From positions 1 to 43,047 of the forward strand of contig NZ_LQOX01000089.1 in assembly GCF_002102175.1 (NCBI RefSeq): DNA of 43,047 nt, written 5' to 3'. Numbering within the stretch: position 1 is the first letter of the stretch; the number at the start of each line of letters is the position of its first letter. A program made the translations under genes and the position numbers. Source of the stretch: Mycobacterium gastri. GTDB lineage: Bacteria > Actinomycetota > Actinomycetes > Mycobacteriales > Mycobacteriaceae. Under the pieces are notes generated by a model. It had not been told where the DNA came from and ran no database searches. It saw only the letters and a list, made by a program, of their open reading frames with translations. Shown here one piece after another: positions 28,115 to 37,833 of the stretch.

Positions 28115-30145
28115 TTGTCCAGCAACGTATCTCGCGGTTTCGACCGGACGCCCCTCCAGATCGAGCCGATCGCTCGAATCCTTCCCATGCTGTCGGTACC
28201 GCACCTGGATCGCGAATTCGACTACTTGGTGTCGGCCGAGCAGTCCGACGACGCCCAGCCGGGGGTGAGGGTACGGGTGCGGTTCCATGGCCGGCTGGTC
28301 GACGGGTTCGTGCTGGAGCGCCGCAACGACACCGACCACCAGGGCAAGCTGGGTTGGCTGGATCGGGTGGTGTCGGCCGAACCGGTGCTCACCCCGGAAA
28401 TCCGCCGGTTGGTCGACGCGGTGGCCGCCCGTTATGCCGGCACCCGGGCCGACGTGTTGCGGCTGGCCATTCCGGCCCGGCACGCGAGGGTGGAACGGGA
28501 ACCCGAGCTGATCGCCGACCGGCCCGATGTCGACCCGGTCGACCCGTCGGGCTGGCAGCTGTACGGCCGCGGTGGCCAGTTCCTGGCCGCGCTCGCCCAG
28601 GCTCGGGCCGCGCGCGCGGTGTGGCAGGCGTTGCCGGGGGAGCGGTGGGCGGATCGCTTCGCCGAGGCCGCCGCGCAGACGGTGCGCGCCGGCCGTGCGG
28701 TCCTGGGGATAGTGCCTGATCAACGCGATCTGGACACGTTGTGGCAGGCCGCGACGGCCCGGATCGACGAGTCCAGCGTGGTGGCGCTGTCGGCCGGCCT
28801 GGGACCGGCCGCGCGCTACCGCAGGTGGCTGGCCGCGCTGCGGGGCAGCGCGCGGCTGGTGATCGGTACCCGGAGCGCCGTGTTCGCGCCGCTGACGGAC
28901 CTGGGGCTGGTCATGGTCTGGGCTGACGGCGACGACAGCCTGGCCGAGCCGCGGGCGCCTTACCCTCATGCTCGGGAGGTGGCGATGCTGCGTGCTCATC
29001 AGGCCCGGTGCGCGGCCCTGATCGGCGGCTACGCGCGAACCGCCGAAGCCCACGCCTTGGTGCGCAGCGGCTGGGCCCACGACATCGTCGCGGCCCGCCC
29101 CGTGGTGCGGGCACGCAGCCCGCGCGTCGTCGCCCTCGACGACAGCGGGTACGCCGAGGAACGCGACCCGGCCGCCCGCACCGCCCGACTGCCGTCCATC
29201 GCCCTGCGCGCCGCGCGCGCCGCGCTGCAGGCCGCGGCACCGGTCCTGGTTCAGGTGCCTCGCCGCGGCTATGTGCCGTCGCTGGCCTGCGGTCGTTGCC
29301 GGGCGATCGCCCGCTGCCGGCACTGCACCGGTCCGTTGTCGCTGCAGGAGCGCGGCGGGCCGGAGGCGGTGTGCCGCTGGTGCGGTCGCACCGAGCTGGC
29401 GCTGCGCTGCGCTCGTTGCGGATCGGATTGGGTGCGTGCCGTCGTGGTCGGGGCCCGGCGGACCGCCGAAGAGCTCGGCCGGGCGTTCCCGGGTACGGCG
29501 GTGATCACCTCGTCGGGCGATGCCGTCGTCCCCGAGGTTGCCGCCCGTCCGGCGTTGGTGGTCGCGACCCCCGGAGCCGAACCCCGGGCGTCCGGTGGGT
29601 ACGGGGCGGCGCTGCTGCTGGACACCTGGGCGCTGCTGGGGCGACAGGACCTGCGCGCCGCCGAGGACGCGCTTTGGCGCTGGATGGCGGCGGCGGCGCT
29701 GGTGCGGTCGCGGGCTGACGGCGGCGTGGTGATGGTGGTCGCCGAATCAGCCATCCCGACGGTGCAATCCCTGATTCGCTGGGACCCGGTGGGCCATGCC
29801 GAGGCCGAGCTGATGGCCCGCAGCGAAGTGGGGCTGCCGCCGAGCGTGCACATCGCAGCCCTCGACGGCACTGCCGAGGCGGTGAGGGCACTGATTGCTG
29901 CGGCCCGGCTGCCCGACCCCGAACGCTTCCAAGCCGAGTTGCTCGGCCCGGTCGATCTGCCGCCCGGCGTGCGCCGACCGGCCGGCATCCCCGCCGGAGC
30001 GACCGTCACCAGGATGCTGGTGCGGGTTCGCCGTGAGCACGGCCTGGAACTGGCAGCCTGCCTGCGGCGCGGGGTCTCCGTGCTCAGCGCACGTCAACCC
30101 CACGAGCCGGTGCGGGTGCAGATCGACCCGCTGCACATTGGTTAG
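28115..30145 (+). CDS. priA: Primosomal protein N' PriA-like, helicase motifs lost
   Basis: PriA normally restarts stalled forks as a 3'-to-5' helicase. This 676-residue protein keeps the N-terminal 3'-DNA-end-binding domain (MLSVPHLDREFDYLV then GVRVRVRFHGR), the eight-cysteine zinc module (about residues 390-445: four CxxC pairs) and the C-terminal domain. The Walker A site is replaced by LPGERWADR and the DEEH box by WADGDDS. It should therefore be unable to hydrolyse ATP, as noted for actinobacterial PriA generally. TTG 28115 is chosen because conservation extends upstream of the first ATG (28187). The stop lies within a 12-base tandem repeat. Confidence 0.88.
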   Translation: MSSNVSRGFDRTPLQIEPIARILPMLSVPHLDREFDYLVSAEQSDDAQPGVRVRVRFHGRLVDGFVLERRNDTDHQGKLGWLDRVVSAEPVLTPEIRRLVDAVAARYAGTRADVLRLAIPARHARVEREPELIADRPDVDPVDPSGWQLYGRGGQFLAALAQARAARAVWQALPGERWADRFAEAAAQTVRAGRAVLGIVPDQRDLDTLWQAATARIDESSVVALSAGLGPAARYRRWLAALRGSARLVIGTRSAVFAPLTDLGLVMVWADGDDSLAEPRAPYPHAREVAMLRAHQARCAALIGGYARTAEAHALVRSGWAHDIVAARPVVRARSPRVVALDDSGYAEERDPAARTARLPSIALRAARAALQAAAPVLVQVPRRGYVPSLACGRCRAIARCRHCTGPLSLQERGGPEAVCRWCGRTELALRCARCGSDWVRAVVVGARRTAEELGRAFPGTAVITSSGDAVVPEVAARPALVVATPGAEPRASGGYGAALLLDTWALLGRQDLRAAEDALWRWMAAAALVRSRADGGVVMVVAESAIPTVQSLIRWDPVGHAEAELMARSEVGLPPSVHIAALDGTAEAVRALIAAARLPDPERFQAELLGPVDLPPGVRRPAGIPAGATVTRMLVRVRREHGLELAACLRRGVSVLSARQPHEPVRVQIDPLHIG

Positions 30146-30187
30146 TTCCGGGGTTAGTTCCGGGGTTAGTTCCGGGGTTAGTTCCGG
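30140..30187 (+). repeat. Four perfect copies of a 12-bp tandem repeat
   Basis: GGTTAGTTCCGG is repeated exactly four times. The first copy contains the priA stop codon (TAG, 30143-30145). On the other strand the repeat reads as Gly-Thr-Asn-Pro at the tail of a decayed methyltransferase gene. Perfect identity suggests recent slippage. Confidence 0.95.
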
Positions 30188-30386
30188 CCCACTCCATCAC
30201 GCCGTAGGTGAAGTATTCGCGGCTGAGCTCGCTGAGTTCGGTGTCCAGCCTGGCTGGCGGAGACCAGGATTGGGCCAAGCGGTGCCAACACCTCGGCTGC
30301 CATCGCGGGGTAGTCGCCCAGTGCCCACATGTCCCGGTGAGTGGTGGCCGGGGCCTGGCTTTCGCTGACGGGGTGTCATGAGCCAT
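30188..30386 (-). pseudogene. Collapsed SAM methyltransferase gene (Rv1403c-like)
   Basis: On the minus strand an ATG at 30386 with a good ribosome site (GGAGA) opens a frame. Next, in a shifted frame, comes ATTHRDMWALGDYPAMAAEV and then LAPLGPILVSA, the N-terminus of the Rv1403c/Rv1405c methyltransferases. It is joined directly to their C-terminus (LDTELSELSREYFTYGVMEW). About 200 codons, including the SAM-binding fold, are gone and the reading frame is broken. In H37Rv an intact methyltransferase of about 274 residues sits here. The intact paralogue at 31157-31981 confirms which parts remain. Confidence 0.75.
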
Positions 30387-30499
30387 CGGATCTCCTGCCG
30401 ACAGTGGACAGCTCAGGGGGCGACGGCGTCGTCGGCGGCGGGCTGCAGGTTTCGGCAACCGAATCCGATCATGCCCGGAAGAAAATATATAGCCGGTCA

Positions 30500-30520
30500 A
30501 TAGTCTATGTCTACGACTAT
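30500..30520 (+). promoter_or_regulatory. Palindromic operator candidate for the MarR regulator
   Basis: ATAGTC (30500-30505) and GACTAT (30515-30520) form a perfect dyad with a 9-base centre, in an AT-rich gap between the decayed methyltransferase and the MarR gene. On the minus strand the site overlaps the -35 region of a likely promoter (TATATA/TATATT near 30487-30482). On the plus strand it lies just before a TAGACT -10 (30531-30536). A repressor here could control both directions. Confidence 0.55.
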
Positions 30521-30607
30521 CGGACGCTGTTAGACTTTACTTTGCTGCAGCCCGTGTAAGGCGACGACGAAAGTTGACGACCCGGTGGACCGGGGAAGGG
30601 GGCCATG

Positions 30608-31090
30608 ATGTCCACGGAGAATGTGACGGCAGCTGAGGAATCGGTGGATGCGATCACCGATTCGCTACTGACGGCGTCTCGGTTGCTGGTAGCCATCTCG
30701 GCTCATTCCATCGCGCAGATCGATGAGACGATCACCATTCCGCAGTTCCGGACCCTGGTGATTCTGTCCAGTCGAGGTCCGATCAACTTGGCCACCCTGG
30801 CGACCCTGCTGGGCGTGCAGCCGTCGGCGACCGGCCGGATGGTCGACCGGCTGGTCGGCGCGGGGATGATCGACCGTCAGCCGCACCCGAACTCCCGGCG
30901 TGAATTGCTCGCCGTGCTGACCAAGCGGGGCCGGGATCTGGTCCGCCGGGTCACCGCTCTTCGGCGTGCCGAAATCGCCCGCATCGTCGAGCAAATGCCG
31001 CCGGCCGAACGTCATGGTTTGGTGCGTGCCCTGACGGCGTTTACCGCCGCCGGTGGCGAACCCGACGCGCATGTCGACATGGAGTTGTAG
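30608..31090 (+). CDS. MarR-family transcriptional regulator (Rv1404-like)
   Basis: This 160-residue winged-helix regulator has an N-terminal dimerisation helix, the DNA-recognition region (NLATLATLLGVQPSATGRMV, wing LIDRQPHPNSRRELLAVLT) and a C-terminal helix pair. The H37Rv homologue is linked to acid-pH adaptation and to control of the flanking methyltransferase genes. ATG 30608 has better spacing to GAAGGGG than the ATG three bases earlier. One of its presumed targets (the Rv1403c-like gene) is decayed here while the other is intact, so its regulon is reduced. Confidence 0.9.
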   Translation: MSTENVTAAEESVDAITDSLLTASRLLVAISAHSIAQIDETITIPQFRTLVILSSRGPINLATLATLLGVQPSATGRMVDRLVGAGMIDRQPHPNSRRELLAVLTKRGRDLVRRVTALRRAEIARIVEQMPPAERHGLVRALTAFTAAGGEPDAHVDMEL

Positions 31091-31102
31091 CACGCCGCAG
31101 TA

Positions 31103-31145
31103 CCGTGTCGGGCCGGTCGCCTGGGCGGCGGATGGCCCGACACGG
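31103..31145 (+). terminator. Bidirectional stem-loop between convergent genes
   Basis: CCGTGTCGGGCC (31103-31114) and its exact complement (31134-31145) enclose a 19-base loop. It lies between the MarR gene stop and the methyltransferase stop, so it can terminate both transcripts. There is no T-tract. Confidence 0.7.
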
Positions 31146-31156
31146 CGTGAGCCGAC

Positions 31157-31981
31157 TCAGATCTTGACCGCGGTGCCGATCAAGACCTCCCAATCCATGA
31201 CGCCGCCGGTCAAATACTCCGCCGCCAGCTCGACCAGCTGGGCGTCGAGTTCGGCGGCCAGCACCGCGTTGTCGCCAATGTTGGCGTAGGCCTCGATCGT
31301 CGGGCCGTAGTGAGTCTTGAAGTAGTCGTGGACGTCCTGCGCGGTGCTGAAACGCGTGACCTTCAACGGCTCGCGACGCGTCTTGACATCGGTGACTCGA
31401 TCACCCAGCAGGCCGCGGAAGTAGTTTTCCCGGCCCCACAGGGCCGACGGGGGTAACGCCGCCGACAGGCTCGGGCGGTAGGGCCGGATGGTGGCCAGCA
31501 TCCGGCCGAAGAATCCTTCCGGCGTCCAGCTGATCACGCCGATGGTTCCGCCCGGCTTGCAGACCCGGACCAACTCGTCGGCCGAGCACTGGTGATCCGG
31601 GGCGAACATGACGCCGATCGCCGAGATCACGGCGTCGAACTCGCCCTCGGCGAATGGCAGAGCTTGCGCGTTGGCTTCCTGGTACTCGAGGGTCAGCCCC
31701 AACTCCGCGGCGCGTGCCGCAGACCGCTGCAGCAGCTCCGGGGTGAGATCGGTGGAAACGACGGTGGCTCCGGCCTTGGCCGCCGGCAGCGAGATGTTGC
31801 CGGAACCGGCCGCGACGTCGAGCACCCGCACGCCCGGCCCGATGCCCGCGGCAGCGACCAGGATCGGGCCGAGTGGGGCCATCACCTGCTCGGCCATCAG
31901 GGCGTAGTCGCCGAGGGCCCACATCGCGCGGTGCGTGGCCGCGAGCGTGGCGTCTTCGCGGATCGGTGTGTCGAGAGTCAT
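31157..31981 (-). CDS. SAM-dependent class I methyltransferase (Rv1405c-like)
   Basis: The 274-residue UbiE/COQ5-type methyltransferase has the SAM loop VLDVAAGSGNISLPAA, the acidic VVSTDLTPELLQRS segment and VISAIGVMFAPDHQ. ATG 31981 with AAGGAG seven bases upstream matches the M. tuberculosis length; the open frame reaches 32254 but across the AT-rich promoter. The H37Rv gene is reported as acid-induced and repressed by the Rv1404 protein. Its substrate is unknown. It is the living paralogue of the remnant at 30188-30386. Confidence 0.92.
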   Translation of the reverse strand: MTLDTPIREDATLAATHRAMWALGDYALMAEQVMAPLGPILVAAAGIGPGVRVLDVAAGSGNISLPAAKAGATVVSTDLTPELLQRSAARAAELGLTLEYQEANAQALPFAEGEFDAVISAIGVMFAPDHQCSADELVRVCKPGGTIGVISWTPEGFFGRMLATIRPYRPSLSAALPPSALWGRENYFRGLLGDRVTDVKTRREPLKVTRFSTAQDVHDYFKTHYGPTIEAYANIGDNAVLAAELDAQLVELAAEYLTGGVMDWEVLIGTAVKI

Positions 31982-32072
31982 GGAGAGCTCCTTTGGGAAG
32001 GGGAAGGGCTGCGTTACGTCGACATCGTCGTCGCAGGCTCGGTGGGAAACTCGGGAGAGAGATCGTTTCCCT

Positions 32073-32098
32073 AGGATATAGTATGCATTAGCAAGGTT
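32073..32098 (-). promoter_or_regulatory. AT-rich promoter/operator of the Rv1405c-like gene
   Basis: The minus strand has TACTAT or TATCCT as possible -10 boxes and, between them and upstream sequence, a near-palindrome centred on ATGCAT. It shares an ATAGT word with the dyad before the MarR gene, so the same repressor may bind. Transcription here would give a leader of about 85 nt ending in AAGGAG. Confidence 0.4.
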
Positions 32099-32167
32099 AT
32101 AACTGGCTGAGAATTTGGCGGGCCCGGATTGTGGCCCGCGACACGTCGGTGCGGCTGGCGGGCTACC

Positions 32168-32173
32168 TAGACT
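32168..32173 (+). promoter_or_regulatory. -10 box for leaderless fmt
   Basis: TAGACT is followed by six bases and the GTG start of fmt at 32180. Confidence 0.5.
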
Positions 32174-32179
32174 GTTGCG

Positions 32180-33118
32180 GTGCGCATCGTTTTCGCGGGC
32201 ACGCCCGAACCCGCGCTGCCGGCACTGCGTAGCCTCATCGACTCGCCTCGTCACGATGTGGTCGCGGTGCTGACCCGTCCCGACGCCGCTTCCGGGCGGC
32301 GAGGCAGGCCGGAGCCGTCGCCGGTGGCCCGCGAGGCACTCGATCGCGGCATACCGGTGCTAAGGCCGTCGCGGCCCAACTCTGCGGAGTTCGTCGCCGA
32401 ACTGTCGGAGGTGGCGCCGCAGTGTTGCGCGGTGGTGGCCTACGGGGCGCTGCTGGGCGACGGGCTGCTGGCGATTCCGCCGCGCGGCTGGGTCAACCTG
32501 CATTTCTCGCTGCTGCCCGCCTGGCGCGGCGCGGCGCCGGTGCAGGCCGCGATTGCCGCCGGGGACACCATCACCGGCGCCACAACCTTCCAGATCGAGC
32601 CCAGTCTGGACTCCGGCCCCGTCTATGGTGTGGTCACCGAAGCCATTCGGCCGACCGACACCGCGGGTGATCTGCTTGAGCGACTTGCCATTTCGGGTGC
32701 GGCCTTGCTTTCCGCCACCCTGGACGGCATTGCCGAGCAGCAGCTGACCCCGCGACCACAGCCGGCGGACGGGGTCAGCCTGGCGCCGAAGATCACTGTG
32801 GAGCAGGCCCGGGTGCGCTGGGAACTGTCGGCGGCGGTCGTCGAACGTCGCATCCGCGCCGTCACGCCCAACCCGGGCGCCTGGACGATCATTGGCGACT
32901 TGCGGGTCAAGGTCGGGCCGGTACGGCTCGACGGTGCAGCAAAACCCCCGGAATCGTTGCCGCCCGGCGCGATTCACGTAGACCGCAAGAGTGTGTGGAT
33001 CGGCACCGGCTCCGAACCGGTGCGGCTGGGCCAGGTTCAGCCACCGGGCAAGAAGCTCATGGACGCTGCCGACTGGGCGCGTGGCGCCCGCCTGGACCCC
33101 GGCGCGCGGGCCTCGTGA
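32180..33118 (+). CDS. fmt: Methionyl-tRNA formyltransferase
   Basis: Fmt formylates initiator Met-tRNA with 10-formyl-tetrahydrofolate. The 312-residue protein has the N-terminal formyltransferase domain ([13 protein letters not shown]; catalytic region [17 protein letters not shown] with the conserved His; later DSGPVYG) and the C-terminal tRNA-binding OB-type domain. The GTG at 32180 is directly downstream of a -10 box, which fits a leaderless transcript. The stop overlaps the rsmB start (GTGA). Same length as in H37Rv. Confidence 0.96.
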   Translation: MRIVFAGTPEPALPALRSLIDSPRHDVVAVLTRPDAASGRRGRPEPSPVAREALDRGIPVLRPSRPNSAEFVAELSEVAPQCCAVVAYGALLGDGLLAIPPRGWVNLHFSLLPAWRGAAPVQAAIAAGDTITGATTFQIEPSLDSGPVYGVVTEAIRPTDTAGDLLERLAISGAALLSATLDGIAEQQLTPRPQPADGVSLAPKITVEQARVRWELSAAVVERRIRAVTPNPGAWTIIGDLRVKVGPVRLDGAAKPPESLPPGAIHVDRKSVWIGTGSEPVRLGQVQPPGKKLMDAADWARGARLDPGARAS

Positions 33119-34506
33119 CCGCTAAGGATCAACGTTCCCGAACCGGTGAACGAGGCCGCCGCCGTCCGCTGGACCCGGCGCGCGCCGCGGCGTTCGATGC
33201 GTTGCGTGCGGTAAGCAGCCGGGACGCCTACGCAAACCTGGTGCTGCCCGCCCTGCTCCGGGAACGCGGCATCACCGGCCGCGACGCGGCGTTTGCCACC
33301 GAGTTGGCCTACGGGACGTGCCGCGTCAGGGGCCTGCTCGACGCGATCATCGGTGCCGCCGCCGGACGCGCACCGGAGGCGATCAACTCCGTTCTGCTCG
33401 ACCTGCTGCGGCTGGGCGCCTACCAGCTGCTGCGCACCCGAGTCGGCACCCACGCCGCGGTGTCCACCACGGTCGACCAGGCCGGCATCGAATTCGATTC
33501 GGCGCGAGCAGGATTCGTCAATGCTGTACTAAGAGCCATCGCCGGGCGTGATGAGCGGAGCTGGGTGGACGAGCTGGCTCCCGACCCGCGCAGCGACCCA
33601 ATCGGGTATCTCGCCTTCGTGCACGCCCACCCCCGCTGGATCGCCCAGGCCTTCGCCGACACCCTGGGCGCCGCCGCCGCAGAGCTCGACGCGGTGCTGG
33701 CCAGCGACGACGAACGGCCACTGGTGCACCTGGCGGCCTGCCCCGGGGTACTGACAGCCGCCGAGCTCGCTGCTGCGGTGGGCGGCGCCGTCGGTCGGTA
33801 TTCGCCGTACGCGGTGTACCTGCCCGGCGGCGACCCGGCACAGCTGGCGCCGGTGCGCGACGGACAAGCCCTGGTCCAGGACGAGGGCAGCCAGTTGGTG
33901 GCCCGGGCACTGACGCTGGCTCCGGTCGAGGCGGACACTGGCCGGTGGCTGGATTTGTGTGCCGGACCAGGTGGTAAGACGGCCCTGCTAGCCGGCTTGG
34001 GTGTGCCATCAGGGGCCCGGGTGACCGCTGTCGAGCCGTCACCGCATCGCGCGGAGCTGGTGGCAGCTCACACCCGCGGGCTGCCGGTCGACGTGGTGCA
34101 GGCCGATGGTCGACAGACCGGGCTCGACCCCGGCTTTGACCGGGTGCTGGTCGATGTCCCGTGCACCGGGCTGGGCGCATTGCGCCGCCGTCCGGAGGCA
34201 CGCTGGCGCCGTCAGCCGGCTGACGTGCCAGCGCTGGCCAAACTGCAACGCGAGCTGCTGGCTGCCGCGATTGCGCTGACTCGGCCGGGCGGTGTGGTGC
34301 TCTACGCGACCTGCTCACCGCACCTCGCCGAGACCGTGGGAGTGGTGGCCGACGCCCTGCGCCGGCATCCGGTGGCCGCGCTGGACACCTGGCCGTTGTT
34401 CGAACCCGTCACCAAGGGGCTCGGCGACGGACCCTACGTTCAGTTGTGGCCACACCGGCACGGCACCGACGCGATGTTCGCTGCCGCGCTGCAACGGCTC
34501 GCGTGA
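33115..34506 (+). CDS. rsmB: 16S rRNA m5C methyltransferase (RsmB/Fmu/Sun family)
   Basis: This protein methylates a cytosine in 16S rRNA (C967 in E. coli numbering for the family). Its 463 residues comprise an N-terminal NusB-like RNA-binding domain (about 15-160) and a Rossmann methyltransferase domain with SAM loop [15 protein letters not shown]. Two catalytic cysteines are present: in [18 protein letters not shown] and in [12 protein letters not shown]. The GTG at 33115 overlaps the fmt stop, so the two genes are coupled, as in many bacteria. No defects are seen. Confidence 0.95.
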   Translation: MTAKDQRSRTGERGRRRPLDPARAAAFDALRAVSSRDAYANLVLPALLRERGITGRDAAFATELAYGTCRVRGLLDAIIGAAAGRAPEAINSVLLDLLRLGAYQLLRTRVGTHAAVSTTVDQAGIEFDSARAGFVNAVLRAIAGRDERSWVDELAPDPRSDPIGYLAFVHAHPRWIAQAFADTLGAAAAELDAVLASDDERPLVHLAACPGVLTAAELAAAVGGAVGRYSPYAVYLPGGDPAQLAPVRDGQALVQDEGSQLVARALTLAPVEADTGRWLDLCAGPGGKTALLAGLGVPSGARVTAVEPSPHRAELVAAHTRGLPVDVVQADGRQTGLDPGFDRVLVDVPCTGLGALRRRPEARWRRQPADVPALAKLQRELLAAAIALTRPGGVVLYATCSPHLAETVGVVADALRRHPVAALDTWPLFEPVTKGLGDGPYVQLWPHRHGTDAMFAAALQRLA

Positions 34507-34545
34507 CGCGCCGGTGCGCGTCGCACGTCGCGCCGACGGGCTCAG

Positions 34546-34551
34546 TAGTCT
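34546..34551 (+). promoter_or_regulatory. -10 box for leaderless rpe
   Basis: TAGTCT is followed by seven bases and the rpe ATG at 34559. Confidence 0.5.
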
Positions 34552-34558
34552 GTCGCTC

Positions 34559-35248
34559 ATGTCTTGCTGCACGGGCGGGCCGATGATTGCGCCGTCGATC
34601 CTGGCTGCCGATTTCGCCCGGCTCGCCGACGAAGCAGCCGCAGTGCGCGGTGCCGACTGGTTGCATGTCGACGTGATGGACGGTCACTTCGTGCCGAACC
34701 TGACGATCGGCCTGCCGGTGGTGGAAAGCCTGCTGGCGGTAAGCCGCATCCCCATGGATTGTCATCTGATGATCGAGAACCCGGACCGGTGGGCTCCGCC
34801 CTACGCCGAAGCCGGCGCCCATAACGTCACGTTTCACGCCGAGGCCGCCGACAATCCGGTCGGGGTGGCCCGCGATATCCGGGCAGCGGGTGCCAAAGCG
34901 GGTATCAGCGTGAAGCCGGGGACGCCGCTGGAGCCGTATCTGGAGATCCTGCCGCACTTCGATACCCTGCTCGTCATGTCGGTGGAGCCCGGCTTCGGCG
35001 GCCAGAAGTTCATTCCCGAGGTGTTGAGCAAAGTGCGGGCGGTGCGCAAGATGGTCGATTCGGGTGAGTTGAAGATCCTCATCGAGATCGACGGCGGCGT
35101 TAACGCGGACACCATCGAGCAGGCGGCCGAGGCGGGTGTCGACTGCTTTGTCGCCGGATCGTCGGTGTATGGGGCAGACGACCCGGCCAGGGCGGTAGAG
35201 GCACTTCGGCAACGCGCCAGGGCCGCGTCACACTACCGTGGCCGGTGA
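34559..35248 (+). CDS. rpe: Ribulose-phosphate 3-epimerase
   Basis: Rpe interconverts ribulose 5-phosphate and xylulose 5-phosphate in the pentose phosphate pathway. Ribulose 5-phosphate is also the substrate of the DHBP synthase half of RibBA encoded further on. The 229-residue TIM barrel has [17 protein letters not shown], the metal-ligand segments [15 protein letters not shown] and [10 protein letters not shown], and [17 protein letters not shown] 34559 follows a -10 box at leaderless spacing. Its 3' end overlaps a possible early start of ribD. Confidence 0.96.
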   Translation: MSCCTGGPMIAPSILAADFARLADEAAAVRGADWLHVDVMDGHFVPNLTIGLPVVESLLAVSRIPMDCHLMIENPDRWAPPYAEAGAHNVTFHAEAADNPVGVARDIRAAGAKAGISVKPGTPLEPYLEILPHFDTLLVMSVEPGFGGQKFIPEVLSKVRAVRKMVDSGELKILIEIDGGVNADTIEQAAEAGVDCFVAGSSVYGADDPARAVEALRQRARAASHYRGR

Positions 35249-35255
35249 GCAGCCG

Positions 35256-36275
35256 ATGACTGTCGAGCAGGTCAAGAGCATCGAGGACGCCATGCGCCTC
35301 GCCATCGAGCAGTCCTACCTGGTCAAGGGCTCGACGTATCCGAACCCGCCCGTCGGGGCGGTCATCGTCGACACCGAGGGCCGGGTGGTCGGCGTCGGCG
35401 GCACCCAGCCCACCGGCGGCGACCACGCCGAGGTGGTGGCACTTCGCCGGGCCGGCGGCTTGGCCGCCGGCGCCATCGCGGTGGTCACCATGGAACCCTG
35501 CAACCACTACGGCAAGACGCCGCCATGCGTGAACGCCCTGATCGAAGCCAGGGTGGGCACGGTGATCTACGGCGTAGCCGACCCCAATGGAATCGCGGGG
35601 GGCGGTGCCGGGCGGTTGTCGGCAGCGGGCGTGCAGGTGCGCTCCGGGGTGCTAGCCGACCACGTGGCGGCCGGTCCGCTGCGCGAGTGGCTGCACAAGC
35701 AACGCACCGGGCTACCGCACGTGACGTGGAAGTACGCCACCAGTGTGGATGGCCGCAGCGCTGCCGCCGACGGCTCCAGCCAGTGGATTTCCAGCGAGGC
35801 CGCGCGCGCCGACCTGCATCGCCGGCGCGCCATCGCCGACGCGATCGTGGTCGGTACCGGCACCGTCCTGGCCGACGACCCGGTCCTGACGGCCCGGCTG
35901 CCGGACGGGTCCCTGGCGGCAAAACAGCCGCTGCGGGTGGTGGTGGGCACCCGCGACATACCGCCGGAGGCAAAGGTTCTCAACGACGACGCACGGACCA
36001 TGGTGCTTCGTACCCACGAGCCCGTGGAGGTGCTCAGGGCGCTGTTGGACTACACCGACGTCATGCTGGAAGGTGGTCCCACGGTCGCCGGCGCCTTTCT
36101 GCGGTGCGGGGCGATCAGCCGCATCCTGGCCTATGTCGCGCCGATCCTGCTGGGCGGGCCGGTCACCGCCGTCGACGATGTGGGGGTGTCCAGCATCGCA
36201 CACGCGCTGCGGTGGCAATTCGACGCCGTCGAAAAAGTGGGACCGGATCTGCTGCTCAGCCTGATACCGCGTTAG
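35256..36275 (+). CDS. ribD: Bifunctional riboflavin deaminase/reductase RibD (RibG)
   Basis: RibD deaminates and then reduces the pyrimidine intermediate of riboflavin synthesis. The N-terminal deaminase zinc site is formed by HAE (57-59) and PCNHYGKTPPC (Cys82, Cys91); the C-terminal reductase domain starts near HVTWKYATSVDGRSA. ATG 35256 gives 339 residues beginning MTVEQVKSIE, the length known in H37Rv; a GTG at 35238 would overlap rpe. It converges with the P55 gene with 4 bases between the stops. The other rib genes lie beyond the lprG/P55 pair. Confidence 0.95.
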   Translation: MTVEQVKSIEDAMRLAIEQSYLVKGSTYPNPPVGAVIVDTEGRVVGVGGTQPTGGDHAEVVALRRAGGLAAGAIAVVTMEPCNHYGKTPPCVNALIEARVGTVIYGVADPNGIAGGGAGRLSAAGVQVRSGVLADHVAAGPLREWLHKQRTGLPHVTWKYATSVDGRSAAADGSSQWISSEAARADLHRRRAIADAIVVGTGTVLADDPVLTARLPDGSLAAKQPLRVVVGTRDIPPEAKVLNDDARTMVLRTHEPVEVLRALLDYTDVMLEGGPTVAGAFLRCGAISRILAYVAPILLGGPVTAVDDVGVSSIAHALRWQFDAVEKVGPDLLLSLIPR

Positions 36276-36279
36276 CCGC

Positions 36280-37833
36280 TCATTGCCGGGGTGCGACGGC
36301 CTGGTGCCGGGGGAGTTCCGGCTCCTCGGCATGCTCCTTGCGGCCGCTGACCAACAGGCCCAGCAGCGCTCCGAACACACAAATCACCACCGTCACCTTG
36401 AAGATGTCTCCGTACATCAAGGCGAACGCTTGCCGGTACAGGGCTCCGATCGCGGCCGCACGCTCGAGCAGCGTGGCGTTGGGCGGGACGGCCGCCGACA
36501 GCCCCGCCAATATCTGGTTGAACCGGTACAGCCCCCAGGCGCTCAGCGCGGCCACCCCGATCAACATCCCGGTCATCCGCGCCACCACCACCGCCGCTGA
36601 GGCGATGCCATGCTCCGCGGAGGGGACCACCCGCAGGGCCGCCGAGGACAGCGGCCCGATCACCAGACCGAGCCCCAGCCCGGCGACCAGCAGATCGGCG
36701 TGCATCGCGGGCACCGTGAACAAGCCGAAAATGCTGTGCCGATAGGCCAACAGGTCCACCGGCCAATAGTGCATCAGCCAGTAACCGCCGGCGGCCACCA
36801 GCAGCCCGATGAACGTCATCACCCGGTCGCCGGCCCGCGTGGCGATCCACCCGCCCGCCACCGCCCCGATCGGCAGGGCGATCAAAAACCACAGCAGCAT
36901 CCCTGCCGCCTGGGCCTGGTCCATATCCAGCACACCCTGGCCGAACAGCTCCACGTTGACCAGCGTGACCATCAACGCCGCGCCGGCGCACACCGATGCG
37001 CCCAGCGCGGACAGGAACGGCCGGAAATGCACACCGGCCGGTTCGATCAGCCGGGTGCGGGCCATGCGCTCCCAGACGAAGAACAACACCGCGGCCACGA
37101 CCGCGCCGATCACCAGCGGCAAACCGTAGCTCGGCAGCACCTGTTTGCCGTCGGGGTTGGGGTTGTAGAGCCCGATCACCGCGAGACCCAGCGCCGTGGC
37201 CAGGAGCAGACCACCGACGAGGTCAATCCGTTCCGGCTCGGCACTGCGGTCATGAGAGGGCAGGCTGAAGTGGATCATCACCATCGCGATCGCGGTGAGC
37301 GGGACGTTGATCCAGAACACGTCGCGCCAGTCATGGAACAACCAGACGATGAAGATCCCATACAGCGGACCCAGCACGCTGCCGAGTTCCTGCGCGGCGC
37401 CGATGCCGCCGAGCACACCGGCGCGGTTGCGCTGCGCCCAGAGATCGGCGCCCAGCGCCAGGGTGATCGGCAGCAGTGCGCCGCTGGCAACCCCCTGGAC
37501 GGTGCGCCCGGCGATCAGCATGTGGAAATCGCCGAAGTGTCCGGCCAGCGCGGTGATCACCGAACCTGCGGCGAAGCCGGCCAGGCTGACTTGCAGCATG
37601 AGCTTGCGGCCGAACCGGTCGGAGGCCCGGCCCAGCAGCGGCATCGCGGCGATGTAGCCCAGCAGGTACATCGTGACGATCCAGGTGATCCGCTGCAGCT
37701 GGTTCACCGGGATACCGACGCTGTTCATGATGTCGCGCATGATGGTGACCACGACATAGGTGTCGAGGGCACCCAGCAGCACTGCGAGGCTGCCCGCGCT
37801 GATCGCTACCCGGCGTTCCGTCTGCGTAGCCAT
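36280..37833 (-). CDS. Major facilitator efflux pump P55 (Rv1410c-like)
   Basis: P55 is a DHA2-type (14-helix) MFS transporter that, with LprG, moves triacylglycerides and lipoglycans toward the outer membrane and affects drug tolerance. The 517-residue protein begins with the helix [20 protein letters not shown], has the MFS loop motif [13 protein letters not shown] and the motif C-like [18 protein letters not shown]. The ATG at 37833 shares one base with the lprG stop (TGATG), so the two are co-translated. Slightly upstream in-frame codons lie within lprG and are unlikely starts. Gene order and length match H37Rv. Confidence 0.95.
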   Translation of the reverse strand: MATQTERRVAISAGSLAVLLGALDTYVVVTIMRDIMNSVGIPVNQLQRITWIVTMYLLGYIAAMPLLGRASDRFGRKLMLQVSLAGFAAGSVITALAGHFGDFHMLIAGRTVQGVASGALLPITLALGADLWAQRNRAGVLGGIGAAQELGSVLGPLYGIFIVWLFHDWRDVFWINVPLTAIAMVMIHFSLPSHDRSAEPERIDLVGGLLLATALGLAVIGLYNPNPDGKQVLPSYGLPLVIGAVVAAVLFFVWERMARTRLIEPAGVHFRPFLSALGASVCAGAALMVTLVNVELFGQGVLDMDQAQAAGMLLWFLIALPIGAVAGGWIATRAGDRVMTFIGLLVAAGGYWLMHYWPVDLLAYRHSIFGLFTVPAMHADLLVAGLGLGLVIGPLSSAALRVVPSAEHGIASAAVVVARMTGMLIGVAALSAWGLYRFNQILAGLSAAVPPNATLLERAAAIGALYRQAFALMYGDIFKVTVVICVFGALLGLLVSGRKEHAEEPELPRHQAVAPRQ

